A stretch of DNA of 64,000 nt from MVRV01 sp964646755 (lineage in GTDB: Bacteria; Desulfobacterota; Syntrophia; Syntrophales; Smithellaceae): NCBI GenBank assembly GCA_964646755.1, contig CAZYIE010000004.1, forward strand, positions 59,703 through 123,702, read 5' to 3'. The translations under genes and the position numbers were made by a program. Under the pieces are notes generated by a model. The model was not told the DNA's origin, made no database searches, and saw nothing but the letters and a program-made list of their open reading frames with translations. Positions 1 through 8,097 of this stretch are shown here, in pieces. Each line of letters begins with the position of its first letter. Position 1 is the first letter of the stretch.

Positions 1-57
1 AAACGTCCTGTTCATTGTGGATTTTGTCAAGTCCCGGAAGGAATAAAAGCTTTATAA
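1..57 (+). CDS. C-terminal end of an unknown protein (partial)
   Basis: Frame 1 is open from the first base to TAA at 55-57, giving an 18-residue tail that contains HCGFCQ, a C-x2-C pair. A strong terminator follows 20 bases later, which fits the end of a real gene. The C-x2-C could bind metal, but the fragment is too short to assign to a family. The start lies outside the window. Confidence 0.45.
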   Translation, partial: KRPVHCGFCQVPEGIKAL

Positions 58-77
58 CGTTTCCTTATTTAACGCAT

Positions 78-116
78 CGGTGCACGGTGCCCCAACACCG
101 TGCACCGGTTTTTTTT
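78..116 (+). terminator. Rho-independent terminator
   Basis: A perfect 12-bp stem (78-89 pairing with 96-107) has a 6-base loop and is followed by a run of eight T at 109-116. It would end the transcript of the partial gene at the window start and insulate it from the ArsA operon that begins at 131. Confidence 0.9.
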
Positions 117-130
117 CACACAGAGGATAA

Positions 131-412
131 ATGACACCGTCGATATTTAACTGGTGCAAGCAACTCATCTGCGACATCGATACCGCCGGGCGGGAGAGTC
201 TGGTTTCCCTGACTTGTCTGGAATTGCAGGAAATCGAGAATATCTTCTCGCTGCTCATCCTTGGTTCCTTCGTCGGATTGCCATCTCCCCCCACATTCCT
301 TTCTGTCGAACTCTTGCCTTTTATGCAACAGGAGCTCGCATCCATGAACCACAAGGCGGAGAATTCAGAGGATATGCTGGCGGAAATAGTCGGCACACTG
401 GGGATTGACTGA
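131..412 (+). CDS. Small conserved-looking protein upstream of an ArsA-type ATPase
   Basis: This is a 93-residue protein with a purine-rich ribosome site (AGAGGA) just before the ATG. Its TGA overlaps the ATG of the next gene by one base, so translational coupling is likely. It has two cysteines near the N-terminus (WCKQLIC) and a hydrophobic central stretch around residues 36-66 but no clear membrane segment. I do not recognise the family. Position and overlap suggest it works with the ATPase that follows, perhaps as a partner or cargo adaptor; that is inference. Confidence 0.6.
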   Translation: MTPSIFNWCKQLICDIDTAGRESLVSLTCLELQEIENIFSLLILGSFVGLPSPPTFLSVELLPFMQQELASMNHKAENSEDMLAEIVGTLGID

Positions 413-1359
413 TGCACATTATTTTTTTTACCGGAAAGGGTGGAGTAGGTAAATCTACAATGGCTGCTGCTTCCGCGTGGCAGCTTTCCCAACATCACCG
501 TGTTCTGATCGTATCTTTGGATCCCGCACATAACCTGGGAGACATCTTCGGTGTTCGCCTGAAAAATAAGCAGCTATGCTTTAAAGATAATCTCTGGCTT
601 CAGGAAATTGATGTAAAGAAACTGGCGCGCGATTATCTGGGGCGCGAGATTGATGTCCTTTCGCAAACCTATAAGTACCTGCGGGCTTTGAATCTTGACC
701 AGTATTTCAATGTTTTGAAGTATTCTCCGGGTATCGAAGAATATGCGTTGCTGACAGGCATCGAAGAGACCATCAGGCAGGCGAAGAAATTTGATTACAT
801 TATTTTTGATACGCCGCCTACCGGCCTGACACTGCGTTTTCTGGCCTTGCCGCAGGTGACTATCACCTGGATTGACAGGTTGCAGCAGATTCGACGGCAG
901 ATTCTGGAGCGGCGCCACACGATTTCGAAGATCAGGGGGCCATTGCCGGAAGGGAAAAAGAATCCGGAAGTCAGGCTCAAATATGATGAAAAAACAGATG
1001 ACATTATGAACCGTCTGAAAGAGTTGAATCATAATTACACGGATTTGAATAATACGCTCCAGGGGGAGGGATGCAGTGTCATCCTCGTTTTCAATCCTGA
1101 TTTGCTGTCACTGCGGGAATCGGAAAGATTGATCGAGGGGTTAAATGATTTGAAACTTCCCCTGCGGCTTTTAATAAATAATAAGGTGACTGAAGAGAAT
1201 TTGGCGATGGCCGGGCAGGTGGAAAAGAGCATCACGACAATGACCGGGAAAGTGCCTCTGCAGCGTGTGTCTCGGTCGAGTGATCTTTACAGCGGCCGTA
1301 AAGACCTGCTTTATGATATCGCCGAAGACCTCACTTATCATCTGGACAAAGGGAGATAG
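412..1359 (+). CDS. ArsA/Get3-family ATPase
   Basis: This 315-residue, single-domain P-loop ATPase has the deviant Walker A GKGGVGKST at residues 8-16 with the signature lysine (K9). Switch I is the DPAH motif near residue 37, and the switch II-like DTPPTGLTLR is the ArsA-family hallmark, with Leu where ArsA often has His. Family members act as dimers that deliver or extrude a cargo; bacterial single-domain forms are mostly uncharacterised. No arsenite efflux gene (arsB, arsD, arsR) is nearby and no paired metalloid cysteines are evident, so arsenic resistance is unlikely. It is the second gene of a four-gene set (131-2359) with overlapping starts and stops. A role with the membrane-associated or lipoprotein neighbours is inferred. 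Confidence 0.85.
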   Translation: MHIIFFTGKGGVGKSTMAAASAWQLSQHHRVLIVSLDPAHNLGDIFGVRLKNKQLCFKDNLWLQEIDVKKLARDYLGREIDVLSQTYKYLRALNLDQYFNVLKYSPGIEEYALLTGIEETIRQAKKFDYIIFDTPPTGLTLRFLALPQVTITWIDRLQQIRRQILERRHTISKIRGPLPEGKKNPEVRLKYDEKTDDIMNRLKELNHNYTDLNNTLQGEGCSVILVFNPDLLSLRESERLIEGLNDLKLPLRLLINNKVTEENLAMAGQVEKSITTMTGKVPLQRVSRSSDLYSGRKDLLYDIAEDLTYHLDKGR

Positions 1360-1364
1360 TGCCT

Positions 1365-2039
1365 ATGTTTGAATTCGATTATCTGGCTGGCCAGCCCTTG
1401 TTTTATCTGTTCATCGCTTTCTCCGCCCTTCTGGCCTATGGTTATTTCTGGGGCAAGAAAAAAAACCACCGGATTTTCCTTTCCGCCTTCAACGATCTGG
1501 TTGAAGTGGTGCGACCGGCGGATCAAACATTCACCAATATCGGTGGTTTGATCGGATATCATGCCGACCTGGTGAACAAGAAGGGTGAGCCGGTCGAGAA
1601 GGTGGAGGCGACAATAACCTTTCTCTCACGGCATTCCTGGCTTTGGCTGCCCATTTCCAAGCTGATTTGGAAGTATGACAGGCTCTTTATTACTATCCAC
1701 TTAAAGAAAGCACCAATAGGCGAGGGCCACCTTATTGAGGCCGGCTATGCCCGTTTCCGGGGACCGAAAATTACGAACTCAGATCGTTTGAAGCAGGAAA
1801 CAATTCAGTGGGGGAGAGAAAATTTCCTTCTTTACTACCAGAACGCGCATGTTAAAGAGAAACTGGCGGCGTTGGTGAGCGATAACCCTGATCCGGGAGT
1901 AGTCCGCCATATCGCCTTGGTGCCGGAGTTGAACAGGTGCTTTATTTTTATGATTCCCCGCGTAGGTGAAGTGGCAAGGTCTCTTTCCCCCATCTACCGG
2001 TGGATTCCGTCTATATTGAAGCAGAGCAAGGAGAAATAA
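1365..2039 (+). CDS. Uncharacterised protein with an N-terminal membrane anchor
   Basis: The ATG at 1365 sits 9 bases after a GGGAG ribosome site; a GTG at 1359 overlapping the upstream stop is the alternative start. The product is about 224 residues. Residues 10-28 form one hydrophobic segment followed by KKK, which suggests a membrane anchor with a cytoplasmic remainder. The body is basic-aromatic and has no motif that I recognise. It ends overlapping the ATG of the following lipoprotein gene, so it belongs to the ArsA-type ATPase operon. Confidence 0.6.
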   Translation: MFEFDYLAGQPLFYLFIAFSALLAYGYFWGKKKNHRIFLSAFNDLVEVVRPADQTFTNIGGLIGYHADLVNKKGEPVEKVEATITFLSRHSWLWLPISKLIWKYDRLFITIHLKKAPIGEGHLIEAGYARFRGPKITNSDRLKQETIQWGRENFLLYYQNAHVKEKLAALVSDNPDPGVVRHIALVPELNRCFIFMIPRVGEVARSLSPIYRWIPSILKQSKEK

Positions 2040-2359
2040 TGATCAGAAACAAATTATTTATAGTTTTTGTTGTTTTAATCGGTTGCGGTTTCATCGGCGG
2101 TTGTGGTGATGCCGGAAAAGAGAAATCAGCACCAGTGGCCGAACAATTGAAGCAGACAGCGCCGCAGGCACTGCCAGCCGGAGCAAAAGCAGGTGTCATG
2201 GGCTGTTATGAAGTGGGACTACGAACTGGCCGTTGTGCTGCCAAGATGATGAGCGGTTTGCCCTGCGATCCGGCTGATGAAATAACTATTCCGCCTGCAT
2301 GCAAAGATACCCCGGATATGGAAAAAGGCCTCTCCGACGGGAGAAAGTCCGTTTACTGA
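2039..2359 (+). CDS. Small predicted lipoprotein
   Basis: The start is the ATG at 2039-2041, overlapping the previous stop and preceded by AAGGAG. The 106-residue product opens with a short basic stretch and a hydrophobic signal peptide that ends in overlapping lipobox candidates (LIGC and IGGC), so lipidation at one of these cysteines is expected. The mature part has four further cysteines, which suggests disulfides in the periplasm. No family is recognised. It is the last gene of the ArsA-type ATPase operon. Confidence 0.65.
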   Translation: MIRNKLFIVFVVLIGCGFIGGCGDAGKEKSAPVAEQLKQTAPQALPAGAKAGVMGCYEVGLRTGRCAAKMMSGLPCDPADEITIPPACKDTPDMEKGLSDGRKSVY

Positions 2360-2376
2360 TTTGTTTTTGCTTTGTT

Positions 2377-2649
2377 TTAGACGAACTCGATGGTCAGTTT
2401 AGGAAATTCTTTCTGTAATTCTGCTGTCAGGTCCCGGATGATTGTAGAAGCGATGGCATTGGCGATGGCCGCGCAAGTAACACACTTCGGCAGATGGCTG
2501 TAAAAATCGGTGAAGATATAGAGTGCCTTTTTTTCTTCGTTATAGCGCAGCCTTTTCACAACACCGAGTTCGGCAATCGGGAGATTGCTTTCGGGATCTC
2601 TGACTCTCTCGAGTACGGAATCTATTTTTTTTGTCATTTCGGGTGTCAT
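2377..2649 (-). CDS. DUF59/MIP18-like small protein
   Basis: This 90-residue protein has the opening pattern typical of DUF59 proteins: VLERVRDPES followed by a short link and LGVVKRLRY. DUF59 proteins take part in iron-sulfur cluster assembly or carrier functions, alone or fused to Mrp ATPases. A CVTC (C-x2-C) pair in the middle could bind a cluster or metal. A near-perfect sigma-70 promoter lies about 40 bases upstream at 2690-2718. The family call is by pattern recognition; a divergent relative is possible. Confidence 0.6.
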   Translation of the reverse strand: MTPEMTKKIDSVLERVRDPESNLPIAELGVVKRLRYNEEKKALYIFTDFYSHLPKCVTCAAIANAIASTIIRDLTAELQKEFPKLTIEFV

Positions 2650-2689
2650 AATGTTTTCAGCCGTTTTTCAGTGCTCATTTTGTGAAATA

Positions 2690-2718
2690 AATATAGTGAA
2701 GTCCCGTTTATATGTCAA
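2690..2718 (-). promoter_or_regulatory. Sigma-70 promoter of the DUF59-like gene
   Basis: Read on the minus strand, TTGACA (2718-2713) is separated by exactly 17 bases from TATATT (2695-2690). The spacer resembles that of the promoter at 6907-6935. Predicted transcription starts near 2683, a leader of roughly 35 bases before the start at 2649. Confidence 0.8.
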
Positions 2719-2752
2719 ATATTTATTCTCGGACGATAAGGAGGAATGATCC

Positions 2753-3520
2753 ATGAGACAATATTTACTGACGCCGGCTGCCGGCAAGCGGTTGATCGGC
2801 AAAGCCATCGCCTTGCATCCAGCCGTTGTCAATGCGCTCAAAAGTGGCACAGTTGTGATTATTGCCGGAACGACCAATGGCTATGTAGCTCAGGAGATAC
2901 TCACATCTCTCGGTCAGGCGGATGATTTCCGTCGTGAAGGTTTCTTTCGGGGGATTCTTCTGCCTCCGATACGTCCGACAACCGCATCCGGTAGACTGAC
3001 CGCTGAAAAAGTCTTCCCCGGCGATGTAGTCATTAAAGACGGACTTTGGCAAAAAGGCAAAACGATTTTTGATGTTGTTGCTGACCTTAAAGAAGGCGAT
3101 ATAATTATGAAAGGCGCGAATGCTGTTGATCTCTGTAAGAAGCGGGCGGCCATTTTGATTGCCGATCCCCAGGCGGGAACTATTGGGGCTTCCCTGCCGG
3201 CCCATTTTGGCAGACGCGTGCGCCTGATTTTTCCAGTCGGTCTGGAAAAACGTATTTTCGGTGATCTGGATGAAGTCGCAGCAAAAATAAACGAACCGGG
3301 CGTAAATGGTCCCAGATTGCTACCCGTACCCGGAGAAATATTTACCGAACTCGAGGCCATTGCCCTTCTTACGGGCGCCGAGGCGCACCTGGTAGCGGCG
3401 GGCGGTGTCGGCGGTGCGGAAGGAAGCGTCTGGCTGGCTGTCAGTGGAGAAGCGGTACAGGAAGATAGAGCTAACACATTGCTGGAGAGTATTAAAGGGG
3501 AACCGGTGTTTGTGCTTTAA
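2753..3520 (+). CDS. Conserved protein of unknown function
   Basis: This 255-residue protein has AAGGAGG 8 bases before its ATG. The N-terminal half has an alternating alpha/beta look (TVVIIAGTTNGYVAQEIL) and contains KGANAVD. The C-terminal part ends with a glycine-rich GGVGGAEG stretch followed by a domain of about 35 residues. No signal peptide or membrane segment is seen. I recognise the sequence style as a conserved hypothetical of anaerobes but cannot name a function. It is transcribed away from the DUF59-like gene and stands alone. Confidence 0.7.
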   Translation: MRQYLLTPAAGKRLIGKAIALHPAVVNALKSGTVVIIAGTTNGYVAQEILTSLGQADDFRREGFFRGILLPPIRPTTASGRLTAEKVFPGDVVIKDGLWQKGKTIFDVVADLKEGDIIMKGANAVDLCKKRAAILIADPQAGTIGASLPAHFGRRVRLIFPVGLEKRIFGDLDEVAAKINEPGVNGPRLLPVPGEIFTELEAIALLTGAEAHLVAAGGVGGAEGSVWLAVSGEAVQEDRANTLLESIKGEPVFVL

Positions 3521-3550
3521 ATCATTTAAGACGAACTCGTAAAAAATCAG

Positions 3551-3590
3551 TAATTCCCTCTCCATTGATGGGGGAGGGTTAGGGTGGGGT
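3551..3590. repeat. Imperfect palindromic intergenic repeat (CCCTCTCC...GGGGGAGGG)
   Basis: CCCTCTCC and GGGGGAGGG flank the six bases ATTGAT and are followed by TTAGGGTGGGG. This matches a dispersed palindromic element seen between genes in many proteobacteria. It lies between the unknown gene ending at 3520 and the dehydrogenase, and could form a hairpin in the transcript. Only one copy is present in the window. Confidence 0.5.
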
Positions 3591-3612
3591 GGTAAAAGGA
3601 ATGGCAATCGGG

Positions 3613-4550
3613 ATGAAAAAACAGATAAAAATTGTATTTTTGGATACAGTAACGGTTGGTGATGTGGATAACCTTCCGGCGATTCAGGCACTGGGAGAGA
3701 ATGAAGGATATGCGTCGACTCTGCCGCAGGAGCGCATTGAGCGAATAAAAGGGCATAATGTAGTCCTTACCAACAAAGTGGTCATCGATCGCGAAGTAAT
3801 GGACGAATGCCCGGAGATAGAACTGATTTGTGTCGTGGCCACCGGAATGAATAATATTGATCTGGAATATGCCGCCCAAAAAGGAATTACCGTAAAAAAT
3901 GTCGCCGGATATTCAACTGAATCGGTGACTCAGAGCACTTTTGCGATGCTCTTCTATTTATTGCACAGCAGCGCCTACTATGATAGCTTTGTTAAATCGG
4001 GAGAGTATGCTCGAAGCCCCGTCTTTACTCACTTGGACCGCGCATTCTGGGAACTAAAAAACAAGATCTTCGGAATTATCGGGATGGGAACCATCGGCAA
4101 AAGGATCGCCCAGGTCGCCCAAGCTTTCGGCGCCNNNNNNNNNNGGGGAAAAACATGGAAGGCACAGGCTACCAGCATCTGCCGCTCGACGAATTGTTGA
4201 GCACTGCAGATGTTATATCCATTCACTGTCCGCTGAACAACGATACGCGAAATTTACTCAACGATGCCCGGATTAAGCTGATAAAACCCACGGCTGTGCT
4301 ACTGAACATGGGCAGGGGGGGTATTGTGGATGAAAAGGCTCTGGCGAGGGCTATTGATGGCAATTACATTGCCGGAGCAGCGCTGGATGTGCTGTCTGCG
4401 GAGCCGATTTCCGGGGATAACCCCCTGCTGGCGGTTCGCAATCCCCAGAAGCTTTTCATTACACCGCACATTGCCTGGGCAAGCAGGGAAGCCCGCCAGT
4501 TGCTGATAAAAATAACTGCCGAAAATATCCGCAGTTATTTTGCGAAGTAA
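3613..4550 (+). CDS. D-2-hydroxyacid dehydrogenase (glycerate dehydrogenase-like), interrupted by an assembly gap
   Basis: The gene is split by ten Ns at 4135-4144; the reading frame differs by two bases across the gap, so the true missing length is not ten. The N-terminal substrate domain is followed by the NAD-binding GMGTIGKRIA motif, then after the gap by the catalytic Arg (NMGRGGIVDE), Glu (DVLSAEP) and His (TPHIAWAS) of the family. These enzymes reduce 2-oxo acids such as hydroxypyruvate or glyoxylate with NADH. Starts at 3589 (GTG), 3601 and 3613 are possible; I prefer 3613 because the family usually begins KIVFLD-like here. The gap probably hides fewer than a dozen residues after the Rossmann motif. 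Confidence 0.85.
4135..4144. other. Assembly gap (10 N) inside the dehydrogenase
   Basis: Ten Ns of placeholder length. The coding frames on either side belong to the same protein family but are offset by two bases, so the real gap length differs from ten. Confidence 0.95.
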
Positions 4551-4593
4551 AAACTTTACGTTAGTTTAATTATCCAAAGAGAGGAAAAAGTCC

Positions 4594-5973
4594 ATGAACA
4601 TTGTCGTCTTAAACGGAAGCCCCAAAGGGGAGCTTGGTGTAACCATCCAGTATGTGCGTTTTGCAGCTAAGAAATTCCCGCAGCATTCATTTAGATTTTT
4701 TTCCGTTGCCCAGAATATCAAGAGGCTGGAAAAAGATGAGGCGGCATTTCGCGAAGTCATCGACGCAGTGCAATCGGCGGATGCTGTGTTATGGTCATTT
4801 CCTCTGTATTTTATGCTGGTCTGCGCCCAGTACAAACGTTTTATCGAATTGATCTTTGAGCGGCATCAGCAAACGGCCTTTGCGGGGAAATATACTGCCT
4901 CATTTTCCACGTCGGTTCATTTTTTCGATCATACGGCACACAACTATATTCATGCAATTTGTGACGACCTGCAAATGAAATACACAGGAGCATATTCAGC
5001 GGGCATGTATGATCTTATGAACAAATCGGAACGCAAACGCTGGCTGGATTTTGCGGAAGCATTCTTTGATTCTGTGTCCCGGAAGATTCCCGTAGCGCTC
5101 GTTTATCCACCTTTGCCGACTGATACTTTTATTTTTCAACCCGGGTCATCCAAGGCCGCGCTCGATGCTGATGGCAAAAAAATTCTGGTGATCATGGATG
5201 GACAAGACCCAATCGGTAATATTTCAGCCATGATACAATCATTTGCAGGAAGTTTCCGCAAAGACCTGGAAATCATCAGTCTGACGGAAATTGATATAAA
5301 GGGAGGTTGCCTGGGATGCTGCAAGTGCGGTCTGGACAACGTCTGCGACTACGAGGGGAAAGACGGCTTTATCGATTTCTACAAAGAAAAAGTAAAAAAA
5401 GCCGATGTAGTGGTTTTTGCCGGCGCGATTCACGACCGTTATCTTTCTGCCATGTGGAAAACATATTTTGACCGTTCATTTTTTAATACCCACATGCCCA
5501 CGCTTATCGGCAAACAGATTGCTTTTATAGTAGCCGGGCCATTTGGTCATCTCCCCAATCTCCGCCAAATTTTGGAAGCCTATGCCGAATTTCAGGAAAC
5601 CAATCTGGCGGGTTTTGTCACGGATGAAGCAGGCAGCGCCGATGAAATCAATTTACTGCTGGCGGAATTGGCGGGAAAGCTCGTCCGGCCGATAGCTGAA
5701 GGTTTTCGGCCTCCCATGACTTTTCTGGGTGTAGGCGGTCGGAAGATATTCCGGGATGAGGTTTATGGAATGCTGCGTTTTGTTTTCCAGGCTGATCACC
5801 GTTATTACAAAAAACAAGGCCTTTATGATTTTCCCCAAAAGAATTACAAAACTAGGCGCATGAATTTAATGATGACCATGCTTACTAAATTCCCGCCTTT
5901 TCGGAAGAAATTTCTGAAAATTCTTAAGGAGGAGATGGTTAAGCCCCTGCGCCATGTTGCAGATCATAAGTAG
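4594..5973 (+). CDS. Tandem flavodoxin-fold NAD(P)H-dependent FMN reductase family protein
   Basis: This 459-residue protein has two copies of the flavodoxin-like fold. The first (about 1-190) opens with VVLNGSPKG, the FMN phosphate-binding pattern. The second (about 200-380) opens with KILVIMDGQDP and carries GCLGCCKCG with a later Cys, like the cysteine patch of iron-sulfur flavoproteins. A basic C-terminal tail of about 60 residues follows. Single-domain relatives are FMN-binding oxidoreductases; the fusion could give one flavin-binding and one cluster-binding half. The start follows a GAGAGGAAAA ribosome site. Its 3' end overlaps the convergent PanE-like gene by 35 bases. Confidence 0.75.
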   Translation: MNIVVLNGSPKGELGVTIQYVRFAAKKFPQHSFRFFSVAQNIKRLEKDEAAFREVIDAVQSADAVLWSFPLYFMLVCAQYKRFIELIFERHQQTAFAGKYTASFSTSVHFFDHTAHNYIHAICDDLQMKYTGAYSAGMYDLMNKSERKRWLDFAEAFFDSVSRKIPVALVYPPLPTDTFIFQPGSSKAALDADGKKILVIMDGQDPIGNISAMIQSFAGSFRKDLEIISLTEIDIKGGCLGCCKCGLDNVCDYEGKDGFIDFYKEKVKKADVVVFAGAIHDRYLSAMWKTYFDRSFFNTHMPTLIGKQIAFIVAGPFGHLPNLRQILEAYAEFQETNLAGFVTDEAGSADEINLLLAELAGKLVRPIAEGFRPPMTFLGVGGRKIFRDEVYGMLRFVFQADHRYYKKQGLYDFPQKNYKTRRMNLMMTMLTKFPPFRKKFLKILKEEMVKPLRHVADHK

Positions 5974-6883
5974 CTTCAATCTTCCTGATAATATCGAATA
6001 ATTTCTGATTAACCGGTGTGGGAATATTCAGTTTTTTGCCCAGTTCAATCACCTTTCCGGCAAGCATTTCCACTTCAGTTTTCCTGCCGGCTTCAATATC
6101 CTGGAGCATGGAAGTTTTTCCTTGCGGGTTGATGTTTTGGAGAAATTTATTAAATGTTTCGATGTCCTCTTCGGTAAGGTTAACTCCTGTCTTCCCGGAA
6201 AGTAATATGACCTCCCGCATGGCCGAATGCATGAGATTTATGGCCTCCGGCGAGGTTTGAAATACAGAGAAGGGGGCGCGAAGGACGGCCGAGGCCTGGT
6301 TGATTCCGACATTGACCATAAACTTCCACCAGATGGCATGAACCATATCAGGCGGTGTTTCATAAATGATGCCCGCTTTGGCGAAAAGTTCCTGAACACG
6401 CTTAACCTTTGCAGTAAGAATAGTATTATTAGCCTCCCCAAAGCATATTTTCCCCTGACGGGCATAATTAACACGGTTTTCTTCCCGCAGCGCATCAATT
6501 CCGACAGATATGGCATAGAGAACCTTTTCTTGTCCATAAACAACGCCAATTTGCTCTTCGCTGTCTAATCCGTTCATTACTGATATAATTGTGGTTTCCT
6601 CACCAACTCTGTTTTCCATGTCCCGCAGGGCAGCTTGCAGTTGATGATATTTTACGGCGACAATGACCAGATCGTCGGGTGTCGCCAAATCCTCCGGTCG
6701 GAGAACAGGAATGTTGTAATGGTTGCCGTTGACAATCAGACCATTGCGGCAAAGCCGCTCATAACGATCACCACCGGCGACAAAGGAAACGCAACGGCTG
6801 TCCATGTCATAAAGCATTCCGGCATAAGCCGCACCCAATGCCCCTGCTCCAACGACTACTATGGACTCTATAGATTCTTTCAT
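5939..6883 (-). CDS. 2-dehydropantoate 2-reductase family protein (PanE/ApbA)
   Basis: This 314-residue NADPH-dependent ketopantoate reductase homologue has the N-terminal dinucleotide motif GAGALGAAYAG. The catalytic Lys lies in WKFMVNVGIN and the helical C-terminal domain has ExEMLAGKV with the substrate-binding Glu. The family makes pantoate for coenzyme A; divergent members act on other 2-oxo acids, so panE is not certain. ATG 6883 is chosen over GTG 6889 because AAAGGGG lies 6 bases upstream. It is driven by its own near-consensus promoter (6907-6935). Confidence 0.8.
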   Translation of the reverse strand: MKESIESIVVVGAGALGAAYAGMLYDMDSRCVSFVAGGDRYERLCRNGLIVNGNHYNIPVLRPEDLATPDDLVIVAVKYHQLQAALRDMENRVGEETTIISVMNGLDSEEQIGVVYGQEKVLYAISVGIDALREENRVNYARQGKICFGEANNTILTAKVKRVQELFAKAGIIYETPPDMVHAIWWKFMVNVGINQASAVLRAPFSVFQTSPEAINLMHSAMREVILLSGKTGVNLTEEDIETFNKFLQNINPQGKTSMLQDIEAGRKTEVEMLAGKVIELGKKLNIPTPVNQKLFDIIRKIEATYDLQHGAGA

Positions 6884-6906
6884 TGCCACCCCTTTCCTGC
6901 TGATTA

Positions 6907-6935
6907 AATATAGGGAAGTTCTGTTTATCTGTCAA
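6907..6935 (-). promoter_or_regulatory. Sigma-70 promoter of the PanE-like gene
   Basis: On the minus strand TTGACA (6935-6930), 17 bases, then TATATT (6912-6907). The start of transcription would be near 6900, giving a leader of about 17 bases that includes the ribosome site. The spacer shares much of its sequence with the promoter at 2690-2718. Confidence 0.8.
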
Positions 6936-7035
6936 TTTCTTTCCTCCAGTGAAGTGGCTTCGTGTTGCGGTTTTAATAATTTTAGTGTAAATTCCCCATC
7001 ACTTTGGCTTCTACGGTAGGAAAAGAAGGGTAATA

Positions 7036-8064
7036 ATGCTTCACTATTTTTTCACTCAAAAAAGAATCTTATTATTTTCTGTAATCGTTTTTATCTTAAA
7101 TGCTTGCAGTTCCGTCTCGCCGTCCCTGGAAAACAAGTGTATTGCTTATCGAGCGGCATTCGATGTCGGTTCCGCAACGACAAAAATAAAAGTAGCCAGA
7201 GTTGATAAATGTCTCCAAAAGAATGAAGCAACTATTTATAAAAACGAGATAAAAGTTCCCTATGCGGATAATAAAAGTTCGGGCGCCTTTAGTCCAGAAA
7301 TACGCAACACGGGAATTATCGCTCTGGCCAGATTAAAAAATGAAGCGATTAACAATCAGGCTGAGGCTTTTTCCGGTGTAGCTACCGAGTCTTTCCGGCA
7401 AGCATCCGACACATTGGATTTCCTCCGGGAAATCAAAGAAAAAACAGGAATAGCAATTAAACTAATTGATCAGGATCAGGAAGCTATTTTAGGCTATCTC
7501 GCCGCCAGCGCTGCTTTTCCCGGCAGGAAGAAGACAGTCATTGTCTGGGACATCGGCGGTGCTTCGATGCAGATGATTTTACGGAAGAATAAGGGATTTA
7601 TAATTTATCGCGGGCAAACGGCGTCTATTTCTTTTAAAGAAAAGATACTGTTAGAGATATTGCAGCGAAAGCCGGGAACGTTTAAATCACCTAATCCTAT
7701 CGGCAAAGAAAATCTGAAAAAAGCAATAGAAATAGCCTCGGCTGCTGCCGGTGGCGTACCGGAAAATATAAAAACAGCTATGAGCGAGCCCGATACCGTA
7801 ATTTTGGGTATCGGCGGGGTTCATAATGAAAGCATAAAAAAACAACTTAAATCAAATGCCCGCTATACACAGGAAGAATTAATTAATGCAGTGAAGGCGA
7901 GGATAGAATTGAACGACAAAGATATAGGCGGGCATTATGCGGATACGGAAATTTCCAACTTGATTTTAGTTTTAGGTTTTATGGAAAAACTGGGGATAGA
8001 AGAGATCATTCCGGTTAATGTAAATTTAGCCGATGGTGTACTTATTGATCCGGTTTTTTGGTAA
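7036..8064 (+). CDS. Ppx/GppA-family phosphatase homologue with a lipoprotein signal
   Basis: This 342-residue protein opens with a basic stretch, a hydrophobic signal and the lipobox LNAC. After it comes an actin/Hsp70-type ATPase fold: phosphate-1 loop FDVGSATTK, the Ppx/GppA family element IDQDQEAILGY, and phosphate-2 loop WDIGGASMQM. Ppx/GppA proteins hydrolyse polyphosphate or pppGpp in the cytoplasm, so an exported, lipid-anchored member is unusual. The C-terminal HD domain of long Ppx proteins is absent. A ribosome site (AAGGG) lies 6 bases before the ATG. It is followed after 33 bases by the DUF4337 gene. Confidence 0.75.
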   Translation: MLHYFFTQKRILLFSVIVFILNACSSVSPSLENKCIAYRAAFDVGSATTKIKVARVDKCLQKNEATIYKNEIKVPYADNKSSGAFSPEIRNTGIIALARLKNEAINNQAEAFSGVATESFRQASDTLDFLREIKEKTGIAIKLIDQDQEAILGYLAASAAFPGRKKTVIVWDIGGASMQMILRKNKGFIIYRGQTASISFKEKILLEILQRKPGTFKSPNPIGKENLKKAIEIASAAAGGVPENIKTAMSEPDTVILGIGGVHNESIKKQLKSNARYTQEELINAVKARIELNDKDIGGHYADTEISNLILVLGFMEKLGIEEIIPVNVNLADGVLIDPVFW

Positions 8065-8097
8065 ATAAAAAATATTCTATTTTGGGGGTTTATTTTT

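Noticed and set aside
412..1359. Arsenite efflux ATPase
   Set aside because: Single-domain, without paired metalloid cysteines or neighbouring ars genes.
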